DNA of 63,745 nucleotides from Bryobacterales bacterium (GTDB lineage: Bacteria; Acidobacteriota; Terriglobia; Bryobacterales; Bryobacteraceae), in contig JAOAPR010000106.1 of assembly GCA_025463005.1 (NCBI GenBank), forward strand, positions 1 to 63,745. The letters run 5' to 3'. The notes beneath the pieces are model-generated. The model made no database searches. It was not told the DNA's origin and worked only from the letters and a program-made list of their open reading frames with translations. Below are positions 27,012 to 36,700 of this stretch, piece by piece. How positions within the stretch are numbered: position 1 is the first letter of the stretch; every line of letters begins with the position of its first letter. A program made the position numbers and the translations under genes.

Positions 27012-27454
27012 AATCCCTCGGACTGGTTCTCTTTTCAATAGCGGCGGCGGGACAATCGCCTCCAGGGGCGCTTCCCGACGGGCCCGGGAAGGACCTGGTC
27101 GAAGCCGTCTGCGGTGCCTGCCATGAACCCACTCGCGTCGCGACCCAGCACTTTTCTAAGACGGAGTGGCAGTCGAAAGTCCTTGAGATGCTTCAGGAAG
27201 ATCCGGACGTCACCCAGCAGGAGAGGGACCGGATCGTCGACTACCTGGCTAACAACTTTCGCCCAAAAATCAATGTAAACAAAGCGCCGGCCAAGGATCT
27301 GGCGGAGGCATTGGAGCTCTCGGCCAAGGACGCGGACGCCATCGCTCGTTACCGCGAAAAAAATGGTAACTTCAAAACGATAGAGGATTTAAAGAAGGTC
27401 CCCGGCCTGGATGCGGCTAAAATCGAGGTCCACCGGGAACGTTTGGATTTTTGA
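27008..27454 (+). CDS. Exported c-type cytochrome fused to a helix-hairpin-helix domain
   Basis: A 148-residue protein from a GTG that overlaps the DUF1501 stop (GTGA). After a signal peptide (LGLVLFSIAAAG) comes one heme-binding site, CGACH, in a small cytochrome-like segment (about 25-85). The C-terminal 60 residues are a ComEA-type HhH module: NVNKAPAKDLAEALELS, AIARYREKNGNFKTIEDLKK and VPGLDAAKI. HhH modules usually bind DNA; fusion with a periplasmic heme domain is unusual. An earlier GTG at 27002 is possible. Confidence 0.85.
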   Translation: MKSLGLVLFSIAAAGQSPPGALPDGPGKDLVEAVCGACHEPTRVATQHFSKTEWQSKVLEMLQEDPDVTQQERDRIVDYLANNFRPKINVNKAPAKDLAEALELSAKDADAIARYREKNGNFKTIEDLKKVPGLDAAKIEVHRERLDF

Positions 27455-27515
27455 CCCGTTGACACGGTCAAGCTGTTGAGAGTACTCTAGTTCGAAGTCT
27501 TTGGAGGCGTTAATA

Positions 27516-27932
27516 ATGAGAGCTAAATTAGGCGTTCTGATAGCGGCGACTCTGTTGGTGGCTGCCGTGCCGATCCTGGCGCACCATTCGATCGCGGCGG
27601 AATTTGACTCGACCAAGACAGTGACTGTGACGGGTACCGTCACGAAGCTGGACTGGATGAACCCCCACATCTGGGTCTATCTTGATGCGAAAGACGCAAG
27701 CGGCAAGATCACCAAGTGGCAGTTCGAGGGTGGTCCTCCGAACTCGCTCAGAAGGAACGGCTGGACCAAGGATGCCTTGAAAGAGGGTGATATGGTCACC
27801 GTCGAGGCGATTCGCGCCAAGGACCCCGTGAACGCCCAGGGCGTGTACATCGGCAACGCCCGAAACGTTACCCTGCCTGGCGGCAAGAAGGTCTTCAGCG
27901 GATCCGCTGAGGATGGCGGCAAGCAGCAATAA
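27516..27932 (+). CDS. DUF6152 exported protein
   Basis: A 138-residue protein with a signal peptide (GVLIAATLLVAAVPILAHHS) and the DUF6152 pattern: AHHSIAAEFD, VTGTVTKLDWMNPHIW, EGGPPNSLRRNGW. The structure is predicted to be a small beta-barrel. Such genes are very common in acidobacteria, often near exported oxidoreductases; function is unknown. GGAGG precedes the ATG at 27516; an upstream TTG at 27501 is less likely. It may be the last gene of the DUF1549 operon (61-base gap). Confidence 0.87.
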   Translation: MRAKLGVLIAATLLVAAVPILAHHSIAAEFDSTKTVTVTGTVTKLDWMNPHIWVYLDAKDASGKITKWQFEGGPPNSLRRNGWTKDALKEGDMVTVEAIRAKDPVNAQGVYIGNARNVTLPGGKKVFSGSAEDGGKQQ

Positions 27933-27944
27933 GCTCGGCCCGCT

Positions 27945-28580
27945 CTAAGCCTTTAGGTGGGCGGGATTGCTTCGCGGGCGCTGTTTCTGTACGCCTTCAA
28001 AGATTTCGTTGAAGTCGCGGAACAGCGCCTTGTAGTTTTCGGGGTCGCGATATTCCTTCTTCTGGTAGCCCTCCCGCAGCTCATCCAGCTCGTCCACGCG
28101 GGCCCAACCCTCGGGCAGCGCGTAAGCGTAATAAGGATACTGCGGCGGGACATTGCGGGCTAACACTACATTGATCTTCCGTCCCCGTTTGCGGGCGGCA
28201 TACACGCGATGAATGCCGTCGTTGATCAGCAAAACCTTGCTGCCGTCGCGTTCGACCGATTCCTCGATCACCGGGGGCAGAAACGGGATGGGCGCATCGA
28301 GATCCGGATCGGTTCCATGGGGCCAGAACAACAGCGCGCCGCGTAACGCGAAAATGTCGATTCCGCGCAGCTCGAACGCGTCCGCCACGTCCAGAATCGC
28401 CTGAACTCCTTCTTGCAGCACATAGCGCTGCGCCGGGGTGAGCGCCTCGGGATCGGCTTCCAGGATTTCGAGCGTTGCGTCTTTGTACACCTCCGCGCGA
28501 TCGAACCCGCGCAAGCGAGTGCGTTTCAAGCGGCTCAACAGGTCGGCTTCGGTCAGCAGGTCATACTTGATAATTTGCAT
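27945..28580 (-). CDS. ParB/sulfiredoxin-like protein
   Basis: A 211-residue cytoplasmic protein. Its central motif INDGIHRVYAARKRGRKI (about 122-139) resembles the DGxHR core of the ParB N-terminal/sulfiredoxin fold that binds nucleotides, including the free-serine kinases SerK and SbnI. No helix-turn-helix of chromosome-partition ParB is seen. The N-terminus is helical and acidic. It is the third gene of a packed operon behind a HAD hydrolase (3 bases) and a thymidylate-synthase-like gene, so a nucleotide- or phosphoryl-transfer role is a reasonable guess, not shown. Confidence 0.65.
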   Translation of the reverse strand: MQIIKYDLLTEADLLSRLKRTRLRGFDRAEVYKDATLEILEADPEALTPAQRYVLQEGVQAILDVADAFELRGIDIFALRGALLFWPHGTDPDLDAPIPFLPPVIEESVERDGSKVLLINDGIHRVYAARKRGRKINVVLARNVPPQYPYYAYALPEGWARVDELDELREGYQKKEYRDPENYKALFRDFNEIFEGVQKQRPRSNPAHLKA

Positions 28581-28583
28581 TGT

Positions 28584-29261
28584 TTAATAAACGTGGCTTA
28601 GTAATTTGGACGGTTCCAATTCCGCGATCGAAGCGAGCGTGAGGTCGGGCGGCGGCGCGTCTCCATTCATCACGTCAATCAAGTCGGCCTTCTCCTTCTC
28701 GGGACGGTGCAGAACCCACACGGTGCGCATCCCCAGCTCGATGGCCGGCCGAATATCGTTCTTGTAAGTATCGCCTACCATGACGGCGTCTTCCGCGCGA
28801 GCTTCCACGGCGCGAAGAGCCAGTTGGAAAAACGCCGGATCCGGTTTCATCAGGCCGGTTTGAAACGAAAGAAACTGAGGCTGGTGCTCGGCTTCTTCCG
28901 GAAACTCCTGCCGGAAGTGTTCGTAGAACGGAGGCCAGATATTCGATAGGTATGCTCTGGGGATCCCGCCCGACTTGAGCTTTTCGATTAGCTCCCGCGC
29001 GCCGGGCAGAACATAGGCTTCCTGAAGCTGGGCGTTCCAGAGGGCCGTGCACGCCTCCAGCGCGCGATCGTGATCCACGTGCAGCCGGTTGACGATCGTG
29101 TTCGCCAGTTGCTCCGGATCGCGCGCGGGCGAGCGAAATAACAGGCGCTCCAGTTCAGGGACCGCCTGCGGGCCGAGCCCCAGAGTCTCCGAGAGCCGCC
29201 GGGCGGGACCAAACGGAGGACCGTCGATCAGCGTAGAGCCAATATCGAAGAACACGATCAA
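28584..29261 (-). CDS. HAD-superfamily hydrolase
   Basis: A 225-residue HAD protein. Motif I is FFDIGSTLIDG, with the nucleophile Asp6 present, but the second aspartate of the usual DxDxT is a glycine (DxGxT). Motif II is AYLSNIW, motif III is the Lys in TGLMKPDP and motif IV is VMVGDTYKNDI. The cap is helical (type 1). DxGxT forms occur in some HAD families and may have weaker phosphatase activity or different chemistry. The ATG overlaps the upstream stop by 4 bases, so it is coupled to the thymidylate-synthase-like gene. Confidence 0.9.
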   Translation of the reverse strand: MIVFFDIGSTLIDGPPFGPARRLSETLGLGPQAVPELERLLFRSPARDPEQLANTIVNRLHVDHDRALEACTALWNAQLQEAYVLPGARELIEKLKSGGIPRAYLSNIWPPFYEHFRQEFPEEAEHQPQFLSFQTGLMKPDPAFFQLALRAVEARAEDAVMVGDTYKNDIRPAIELGMRTVWVLHRPEKEKADLIDVMNGDAPPPDLTLASIAELEPSKLLSHVY

Positions 29262-30778
29262 GAAGACTTTTCCTGGGCGGCCTTTTCCTGAGAACGCGCC
29301 GCCTTCATTTCAAATTCCTTGCGCGCCACTTCGCGGCCCAAATAGAGCGCGTGTGCGATCTCCGACAGCGCCACGTCGCGCGCCAGTTGCCGCTCGATCT
29401 CTTCCGCGCTCTTGCCGCGATATTCGCCGATCTTCATGCCGTTGTAGGAGTGCTCGACCACGATCTCCCACGTCGCCCGGTCGAACGTAGTCGTGAACGC
29501 GCCGTTCGGATCCATCCGCGGCCCAAGCTTGCCTGTGGCCGGATCGTGCACTTCGTCGGATTCCTTGCTGGTGGCGATCTTCCGAGCTTTTTCGAGCGAA
29601 GAAACGTCGATGCTGATGGAGTGGCTGAACACGGTCAGCGGACCGGGCTCCATGCCAGCCTTCTCCGCGACAAATCGTTGAATCGCAATCAGCCCGTAGA
29701 CGTTCTCCGGCCAGGCCTCCATCGCGTTGTGCGAACGAAACGTCGCCGTCAGTGTCAGCTTCCCCTCAAATTTCCTGAAAAACGCCGACACGAAGCACGG
29801 AGTATCGGTGCCCTCCGGCAAATCGCGAGTGTTGTCCCACAGCGCGATGTAGGCGTGTCGCGATTCGGGCTTATCTTTCAGCCGCTGCGCGGTGATTTCC
29901 AAAGAATCGACGAGTTTTCCGTCCCGCCGGAAGTATCCGCGCAAACGGTTGCCGTAGGTATAGCCCAGATCAGGCGGCTTTTCGGGATCGAGAATGCGCC
30001 GCTGATAACCCTGAAACTTCTGCAGACTGAATCCGTACTGCTGCAGAATTTCGTCGGGCTCCTCTTGAGGATTTTCGATGATCGCTTTGATGTTCTGCAG
30101 CTCGACACGCCCCTCGGGCCCGCTCTTCTTCGCAACCATGTTGCGATGACCGAAGCGGAACAGGCGAAATATCAGCTCCGACCACGCCTCCATCGGCGTG
30201 TCGCGCACGATCGTGTGGCTGCGCGGCTCGGTGGGAAATCGCGTAACCGTCGGCTCGGGAATCGGCGGAGGCTCGATACGCGCAAGATCCCCAGCCTCCA
30301 CTGGGGGCAGGCCATCAAAGAAAGCCTTCAAACCCGCCTTTGTCGCCGGATCACCCACGTCTCCCAGCACGGTGAATTGCGGAATCTGTAAGAAGTTCTG
30401 CGGCTGCACGCAGCCGTCAATAGTGCGCGGAGTATTGCGAATCCGGAACGCCTTGGCTCCCAGGAACTCCACTTCTTCCAGACCATGCTCGAAGAAATTC
30501 AGTATCCACTCTCGCGAGCCCGAAAGATTCTTGCCTACGATTACGATGTGCCGGATCTGCGGATTCCACAGCAGGTTCCGCAGCATCTGCGGAAGGCCGT
30601 TTCCATAGAGGTTGGCAATAGGCCCAATCCGCGACGACTCGGGCGACAAATCGACGCCGGCCTCCTCCAGGATCTGGTATGCGGATTCTACTTTGGACCA
30701 GAGCGTGGTGATTGCGACATCGCCCTCGGAGTTAACGATCTTCAGGCGGTCCTGGTAGTAGAGAGCCTCAAACTTCAC
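29258..30778 (-). CDS. Divergent thymidylate-synthase-fold protein with extra N-terminal domain
   Basis: A 506-residue protein. Residues about 1-165 form an extra domain (IGPIANLYGNGLPQMLRN, then RHIVIVGKNLSGSREW), resembling the DUF4346-type domain seen on some TS-like proteins. Residues about 200-400 follow the thymidylate synthase plan: GYTYGNRLRGY (cf. TS GPVYG), ESRHAYIALWDN (SRR loop), the nucleophile Cys328 in DTPCFVSAFF, RSHNAMEAWPENVYGL (348-362), and FSHSISID. The residue after the cysteine is Phe rather than His, and the RSxD aspartate is Asn351, so it probably modifies a nucleotide other than simple dUMP. Downstream HAD and ParB-like genes share its operon. The TS relationship is an unaided motif call. 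Confidence 0.7.
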   Translation of the reverse strand: MKFEALYYQDRLKIVNSEGDVAITTLWSKVESAYQILEEAGVDLSPESSRIGPIANLYGNGLPQMLRNLLWNPQIRHIVIVGKNLSGSREWILNFFEHGLEEVEFLGAKAFRIRNTPRTIDGCVQPQNFLQIPQFTVLGDVGDPATKAGLKAFFDGLPPVEAGDLARIEPPPIPEPTVTRFPTEPRSHTIVRDTPMEAWSELIFRLFRFGHRNMVAKKSGPEGRVELQNIKAIIENPQEEPDEILQQYGFSLQKFQGYQRRILDPEKPPDLGYTYGNRLRGYFRRDGKLVDSLEITAQRLKDKPESRHAYIALWDNTRDLPEGTDTPCFVSAFFRKFEGKLTLTATFRSHNAMEAWPENVYGLIAIQRFVAEKAGMEPGPLTVFSHSISIDVSSLEKARKIATSKESDEVHDPATGKLGPRMDPNGAFTTTFDRATWEIVVEHSYNGMKIGEYRGKSAEEIERQLARDVALSEIAHALYLGREVARKEFEMKAARSQEKAAQEKSS

Positions 30779-30796
30779 GAAACGCTATCGTACCAT

Positions 30797-31699
30797 CTAG
30801 GCTCCCGCGCGAGTAATTTGCGACGGATCAGCGCCCACGCGTCCGGTCATATCCTTGGCTGTCGCAGCGGCGAGCTGAAAGTCGAACTTGATGCTCGGCA
30901 GCGTCGGGATCGGCGACGCCGAATCCTTCTCGTTAACCTTCGTAACCAGCGATTCGGTCACGCCGAACACCGTATCCGAATCGACATGCTCGTCATCTGC
31001 CAGGTAGAGCGCGGTTACAACTTCGCGATAGCCAGGCGCGCCGACGATAAAGTGAATATGCGCGGGCCGATAGCCGTGACGCTTTTGAGCGCGAATCATG
31101 TCGCCCACAGGTCCATCCATGGGGATCATGTAGCCGAGCGGCGCAACCGTACGCAGGTAGTAACGGCCGTCGCTATCGGTATGGAAGTGGCCGCGCAAGT
31201 CCATCTCAGATGGATCGTGTTTTTGCAGATCGTAATTGCCGGTTTCATCCGGCTGCCATACCTCGACCGAAGCATTCGGAACACCCTTCCCCGCCCTATC
31301 CGTAACGCGTCCGTAGAGGACGACTTCCAGGCCATTGCTCGGTTTAGTGACAATCGAATCTCCCAGCTTCATGGGCGGAGAATCCTGCCGGTAGAATGGC
31401 CCCACCAAACTGCTCTTGGTCCCGGCTTCGGTTGCGCGCTTGTCGTGCAGCGAGTTGATCAGCGAGCTCATCCCCAGCGTGTCCGAGAGCAGGATGAATT
31501 CCTGTCGAAATGCCGTGCACTTCTGGCCGACGGCGGTCAGGAACTTGATGCCTTCCAGCCATTCTTCCGGCGTGAGATCCGCCTCGCGCGCCCAGGCGTG
31601 CAGGTGCCTTACCAGAGGCTCCATGATTTGCTTCAGCCGGGGATTCGGCGTGGACGCCATGTGTTCAATGGCCGCATCGGTAATGGGGTTTTCGTCCAT
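30797..31699 (-). CDS. Intradiol ring-cleavage dioxygenase, hydroxyquinol/catechol 1,2-type
   Basis: A 300-residue Fe(III) dioxygenase. An N-terminal helical domain (about 20-110, WLEGIKFLTAVGQKC) is typical of catechol/hydroxyquinol 1,2-dioxygenases and absent from protocatechuate enzymes. The catalytic beta core has the ligand tyrosines in GNYDLQKHD and GRYYLRTVAP and the two histidines in YRPAHIHFIV. It should cleave an ortho-dihydroxy ring between the hydroxyls; hydroxyquinol is a guess from VGPFYRQDSPP-type sequence. It is part of an aromatic-degradation neighbourhood with an O-demethylase and an extradiol dioxygenase. Confidence 0.9.
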   Translation of the reverse strand: MDENPITDAAIEHMASTPNPRLKQIMEPLVRHLHAWAREADLTPEEWLEGIKFLTAVGQKCTAFRQEFILLSDTLGMSSLINSLHDKRATEAGTKSSLVGPFYRQDSPPMKLGDSIVTKPSNGLEVVLYGRVTDRAGKGVPNASVEVWQPDETGNYDLQKHDPSEMDLRGHFHTDSDGRYYLRTVAPLGYMIPMDGPVGDMIRAQKRHGYRPAHIHFIVGAPGYREVVTALYLADDEHVDSDTVFGVTESLVTKVNEKDSASPIPTLPSIKFDFQLAAATAKDMTGRVGADPSQITRAGA

Positions 31700-31740
31700 C
31701 GCGCGTAGCCTTTGTTTTGGTTACCTCGTATCCAACTAGT

Positions 31741-32790
31741 CTATTCGGGTTTGCTCTTCTGCAGCGGCCACATCTTGAAGAATTCCGCGAAGAAGATCAG
31801 GAACGGGAAGGTTATGCCGAGCAGCGCCGTCGCCAACCAGATCTCGAAATCGTTGGTGGGCGGGCCCGGCTTGAGAACGCCGGTCACCGTGGACGCGAGC
31901 GCGCCATACATCTTCGCCAGCAGGACTCCGATGACCAGGGCGGCCACGCAGTTCAAGACACCCTTCAAGGGCTGGGTGAACTTGGCGAATAGCGAATTGT
32001 GCAGCATATTCAGCACCACGATGGTTCCAAAGATGAACGGGATAGGCCCAGATATGAGGAATATCATCGGATCCATGCCCATCGTATTAACGCCGATGTA
32101 GTACGCAAGAGAACCCAGCACCAGCGCCAGCAGCGTCCACACGATGCCGAGCACAGGCTGCTTCATCACGGCCGGCGACGATGTAAACGGCCACAAATCG
32201 AAGTGCAGCATTACAAACAGGAACGTGAGCGCAGTTACGTAGAACACCTGCGCATTGACGCCGTTGAACATTCCATGTGGATCGAGACTGGCGCGATACC
32301 ACGGGGCGCCTTGCATGAAGCTGAAATCGAAAAACAAGCGGAATAGCAGGTAGTTAATGATGTAGACCGCCGCCAGCATCGCCAAGCCGGCTCCCACCGG
32401 ACTCTTGATCAGGGTTGTGAACGGCCATCCTCCAAACATGATGGCCATCCAGAACGTGACCACTACCGAAACGATGCCGAACAAGACCAAAATCGGAATA
32501 GGCGGACCAATGCCGCCGCCGACGTACTCGTGAAGAATCGCCCCCACGATCAGACCTACAACGATATTCACCAGCACCAGCAGAATCCCCTTCAAAGGCT
32601 GGGGCTGAGAGCTGACGAAGCCCGGATTGGCGCCCCACGTTACGCCGATGACGATTTCCATCGGAATTATGGACGCCATAACGAAGATAACCCAACTGCC
32701 GAAGGTCGGGAAATCGAACAGGGAAATGACGCCCAGTGAGACCGCGATAATCAGGACGGTGGCGACAATTCCGAGCGCGGGCTGCTTCAT
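31741..32790 (-). CDS. Polytopic membrane protein with internal duplication
   Basis: A 349-residue protein with about ten hydrophobic segments and almost no soluble domain. Two halves repeat: MKQPALGIV opens the protein and MKQPVLGIV recurs near residue 212; QPLKGILLVLVN near 63 recurs as QPLKGVLNCVAA near 280; WPF/WPL motifs end both halves. No transporter family is recognised. Its place beside the aromatic-ring genes suggests transport or membrane anchoring for that pathway, which is inference. The ribosome binding site (AGGAGG) is good. Confidence 0.8.
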   Translation of the reverse strand: MKQPALGIVATVLIIAVSLGVISLFDFPTFGSWVIFVMASIIPMEIVIGVTWGANPGFVSSQPQPLKGILLVLVNIVVGLIVGAILHEYVGGGIGPPIPILVLFGIVSVVVTFWMAIMFGGWPFTTLIKSPVGAGLAMLAAVYIINYLLFRLFFDFSFMQGAPWYRASLDPHGMFNGVNAQVFYVTALTFLFVMLHFDLWPFTSSPAVMKQPVLGIVWTLLALVLGSLAYYIGVNTMGMDPMIFLISGPIPFIFGTIVVLNMLHNSLFAKFTQPLKGVLNCVAALVIGVLLAKMYGALASTVTGVLKPGPPTNDFEIWLATALLGITFPFLIFFAEFFKMWPLQKSKPE

Positions 32791-32847
32791 TCAGTCCTCC
32801 TACGTGGGAAGTGAGTCGAGCTACTATATCACAACGCCAGTGGCGGA

Positions 32848-33831
32848 CTACGCGGCAACCGGCCGTCGATGCCACGCCCAGGCCGTCTCGACGATTCGCT
32901 CGATGTCGCGGAATTCAGCGCTCCATCCGAGCACACGTTTGGCCATGGAGGGATCCGCGACCAGCTCCGGCGGATCGCCCGCACGGCGCGGACGAAGCAC
33001 GTGCGGAACCTCGCGGCCGCTGGCTGCCTTCACGGCCCGCACCACGTCCAGCACGGATTGGCCGACACCGGTGCCCAGATTGAGCGCGGTGGATTCGCCG
33101 CCTTCACGCAAATAGTCGAGCGCGAGAATGTGCGCGCGGCCCAGATCGAAAACGTGAATATAATCCCGAATCGCGGTTCCATCCGGAGTCGGATAGTCCG
33201 TTCCGTAGACCTCGAGCTGCGGCCTTTTGCCCAGAACGGCTTCGATCGCGGCGGGGATCAGATGAGTTTCCGGATCGTGCACCTCGCCGATTTCACCCTC
33301 GGGATCGGCGCCCGCGGCGTTAAAATACCGGGGCGCCACCCACTTCAAGCCATGCGCGATCCCGTCCCAGTGCAGCATGCGTTCGACGACCAGCTTGGTT
33401 TCGCCGTAAGGATTGACGGGTTTCTTCGATTCCGATTCGGTGATCGGAATCGTCTCGGGATTTCCATACACCGCGCAACTAGAGGAGAACACGATGTTCT
33501 TCGCGCCGCCTGCGATCAAAGCGTCCACGAAGTGAATCGTTTTGCCCACGTTCTCGCGAAAGTACTTGCCGGGATTCTGGTACGATTCGCCGACCTGCGC
33601 CTTGGCGGCGAAATCGATTACGTCGGTGATCCCATGCTGGCGAACGATTTTCTGCACCAGCTCACCGTTCTCGATGTCGCCGACGTACAGCGGCCCGAAC
33701 TTGGCCGCCCAGCGATGGCCGGTGCTTAAATCGTCCAGGACCACCGGCTCGCGTCCTGCCTGCTTGAGCAGTTTACAAGTGTGACTTCCGATGTAACCGG
33801 CGCCGCCGGCTACCAAGACTGGACCTGTCAA
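32848..33831 (-). CDS. galE: UDP-glucose 4-epimerase
   Basis: A 327-residue extended-SDR epimerase. NAD is bound through GGAGYIGSHTCKLL (residues 9-22). The catalytic serine is in SSSCAVYG and the Tyr-Lys pair is in NPYGETKLVVERM. GTDYPTPDGTAIRDYIHVFD and ALNLGTGVGQSVLDV are GalE signatures. It interconverts UDP-glucose and UDP-galactose for cell-envelope sugars. It is slightly short for the family but complete. It does not obviously belong to the aromatic cluster around it. Confidence 0.94.
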   Translation of the reverse strand: MTGPVLVAGGAGYIGSHTCKLLKQAGREPVVLDDLSTGHRWAAKFGPLYVGDIENGELVQKIVRQHGITDVIDFAAKAQVGESYQNPGKYFRENVGKTIHFVDALIAGGAKNIVFSSSCAVYGNPETIPITESESKKPVNPYGETKLVVERMLHWDGIAHGLKWVAPRYFNAAGADPEGEIGEVHDPETHLIPAAIEAVLGKRPQLEVYGTDYPTPDGTAIRDYIHVFDLGRAHILALDYLREGGESTALNLGTGVGQSVLDVVRAVKAASGREVPHVLRPRRAGDPPELVADPSMAKRVLGWSAEFRDIERIVETAWAWHRRPVAA

Positions 33832-33886
33832 TTCGCTAGCACCTTACGCCACTTATCATACTAGCGAAGTGGCGCCCTCACACGAC

Positions 33887-35353
<1,467 letters not shown>

Positions 35354-35377
35354 TTAACACGGCGATCGAAATGGTCA

Positions 35378-36361
35378 CTAGGTTGATTCCGGGCCGCTGC
35401 CGGGAACGCCCGGAACCGCCGGGGTGCCGTAAATATGGAACGATTCGATGGTTTTGAGTCCCCACGCCTGCCCCTTTTTGCGCTCGGCCTCGGTCCAGCG
35501 AATGGGCTTCCAGTCGGGCGCTAGAATCAGGCGCGCACCGGCGTTTGCGATCTCCACGCGGTTCCCTCCAGGTTCGTAAACGTACAGGAAAAACGTCTGC
35601 TGAATCGCGTGCTTGTGCGGGCCGGTCTCGATCTTGACTCCGTTCTCCAGGAAAATGTCGGCGGCGAGCAACACTTCCTCGCGGCTGTTGACCGCATAAG
35701 TCACGTGATGGAAGCGGCCCTTGGTCCCTGTAGCGTCCCGCGTGTAGGCGAAGTCGTAGCTCTTGTTGGTGCAGGTCATCCACATGGCGGCCTCGACTCC
35801 GGTGTCCAGGACGATCTGCTCGGTCAGTCGGAAGCCCAGGTAGTTTTCGAAGAACTCGCGATTCGCTTTTATATCGACAGCCAGGCCGTTCCAGTGATCC
35901 AGGCGGCGGACATTGCAGCCGCGCGCGGGAAAGCGCTGGGCCTGATTTTTGAGCGCGGGCCGCAGGTTCGCCGGCGCCTGATACCACTGGGTTTCGTAGT
36001 ACAGCTCGATCCTGTGACCATCGGGATCCTGGCACACGAAGGCTGGACCGTGACACATGTCGCCGTCGTTCCAGCCGATCGCGAATTCGGTGCCCTTGAG
36101 CGCCTCGACGCGCCGTTCAAGCGCTTTCTGGCTCCGCGCGCGAAGCCCCATGTGGCCCATTCCCGGCTCTTTGGCGGCAGTGAGCTTGAGCGTGTGGCGC
36201 TCATAATCGTCCCACGCGCGCAAGTACACCGAGTCGCCTTCGCGACCGCTTTCGGTCATCCCCATGATGTCGATAAAGAAGCGCAAGCTCTCTTCGGGCT
36301 TCGGCGTGAGAAGCTCCAGATGCCCCAGATGAGCGATGTCTGTAATCGGTTCGTTTTGCAT
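35378..36361 (-). CDS. Extradiol catechol 2,3-dioxygenase (VOC family)
   Basis: A 327-residue two-domain VOC enzyme. The N-terminal domain (about 10-120) and C-terminal domain (about 145-290) each have the beta-alpha-beta fold. Iron ligands are predicted in RLDHWNGLAVD (His), FHHVTYAV (His) and GNRVEIAN (Glu). Type I extradiol dioxygenases cleave next to the two hydroxyls. It is 78 bases upstream of the O-demethylase on the same strand, so demethylation of a methoxyaromatic followed by ring opening is a likely sequence. Confidence 0.88.
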   Translation of the reverse strand: MQNEPITDIAHLGHLELLTPKPEESLRFFIDIMGMTESGREGDSVYLRAWDDYERHTLKLTAAKEPGMGHMGLRARSQKALERRVEALKGTEFAIGWNDGDMCHGPAFVCQDPDGHRIELYYETQWYQAPANLRPALKNQAQRFPARGCNVRRLDHWNGLAVDIKANREFFENYLGFRLTEQIVLDTGVEAAMWMTCTNKSYDFAYTRDATGTKGRFHHVTYAVNSREEVLLAADIFLENGVKIETGPHKHAIQQTFFLYVYEPGGNRVEIANAGARLILAPDWKPIRWTEAERKKGQAWGLKTIESFHIYGTPAVPGVPGSGPEST

Positions 36362-36402
36362 TTGAAGAGAAAGTATACCGCGCTGTGGCGCATGCCACGG
36401 AT

Positions 36403-36660
36403 TCAGAGTAAGTGAGCTGGTGTAGCGCGTGGTTTCCAGTTCCGCTGCATCCGCAGCCGCACGTTTACCTCTTCGAGCGATCCGAAAAACCCGACGAACG
36501 AGCCATGTAGATGGGACGGCCGACGGCGTGAACCCCGGAAGTCCCGATGCCGGAACTGATCCGTCGCTGCGATCACGGCGCAGCCCATGGGGCGGTATTC
36601 ATGGGTGCCCTGGGCCCACGCCAGACCATTCTCGGCGTCAATCCACACAGCGAACCCCAT
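36403..36660 (-). CDS. Small hypothetical protein upstream of extradiol dioxygenase
   Basis: An 85-residue frame (starts MGFAVWIDAENGLAWAQGTH) with protein-like composition in its first half and an arginine-rich second half (RGSRRRPSHLH). It would be the first gene of the minus-strand aromatic operon, 41 bases before the dioxygenase. No homology is recognised, and a shadow frame exists on the plus strand, so coding status is uncertain. Confidence 0.45.
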   Translation of the reverse strand: MGFAVWIDAENGLAWAQGTHEYRPMGCAVIAATDQFRHRDFRGSRRRPSHLHGSFVGFFGSLEEVNVRLRMQRNWKPRATPAHLL

Positions 36661-36700
36661 GTGATATTATGGGCCGCGCGCGAACAATAAGAAAAGACAT

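Noticed and set aside
27945-28580. Chromosome-partition ParB
   Set aside because: It lacks the HTH and parS-binding region and no ParA gene is nearby; only the sulfiredoxin-like core motif is shared.
30485-31708. Plus-strand open frame of 407 codons
   Set aside because: It covers the intradiol dioxygenase and the end of the TS-like gene in antisense; both sense genes have catalytic motifs, the antisense frame has none.
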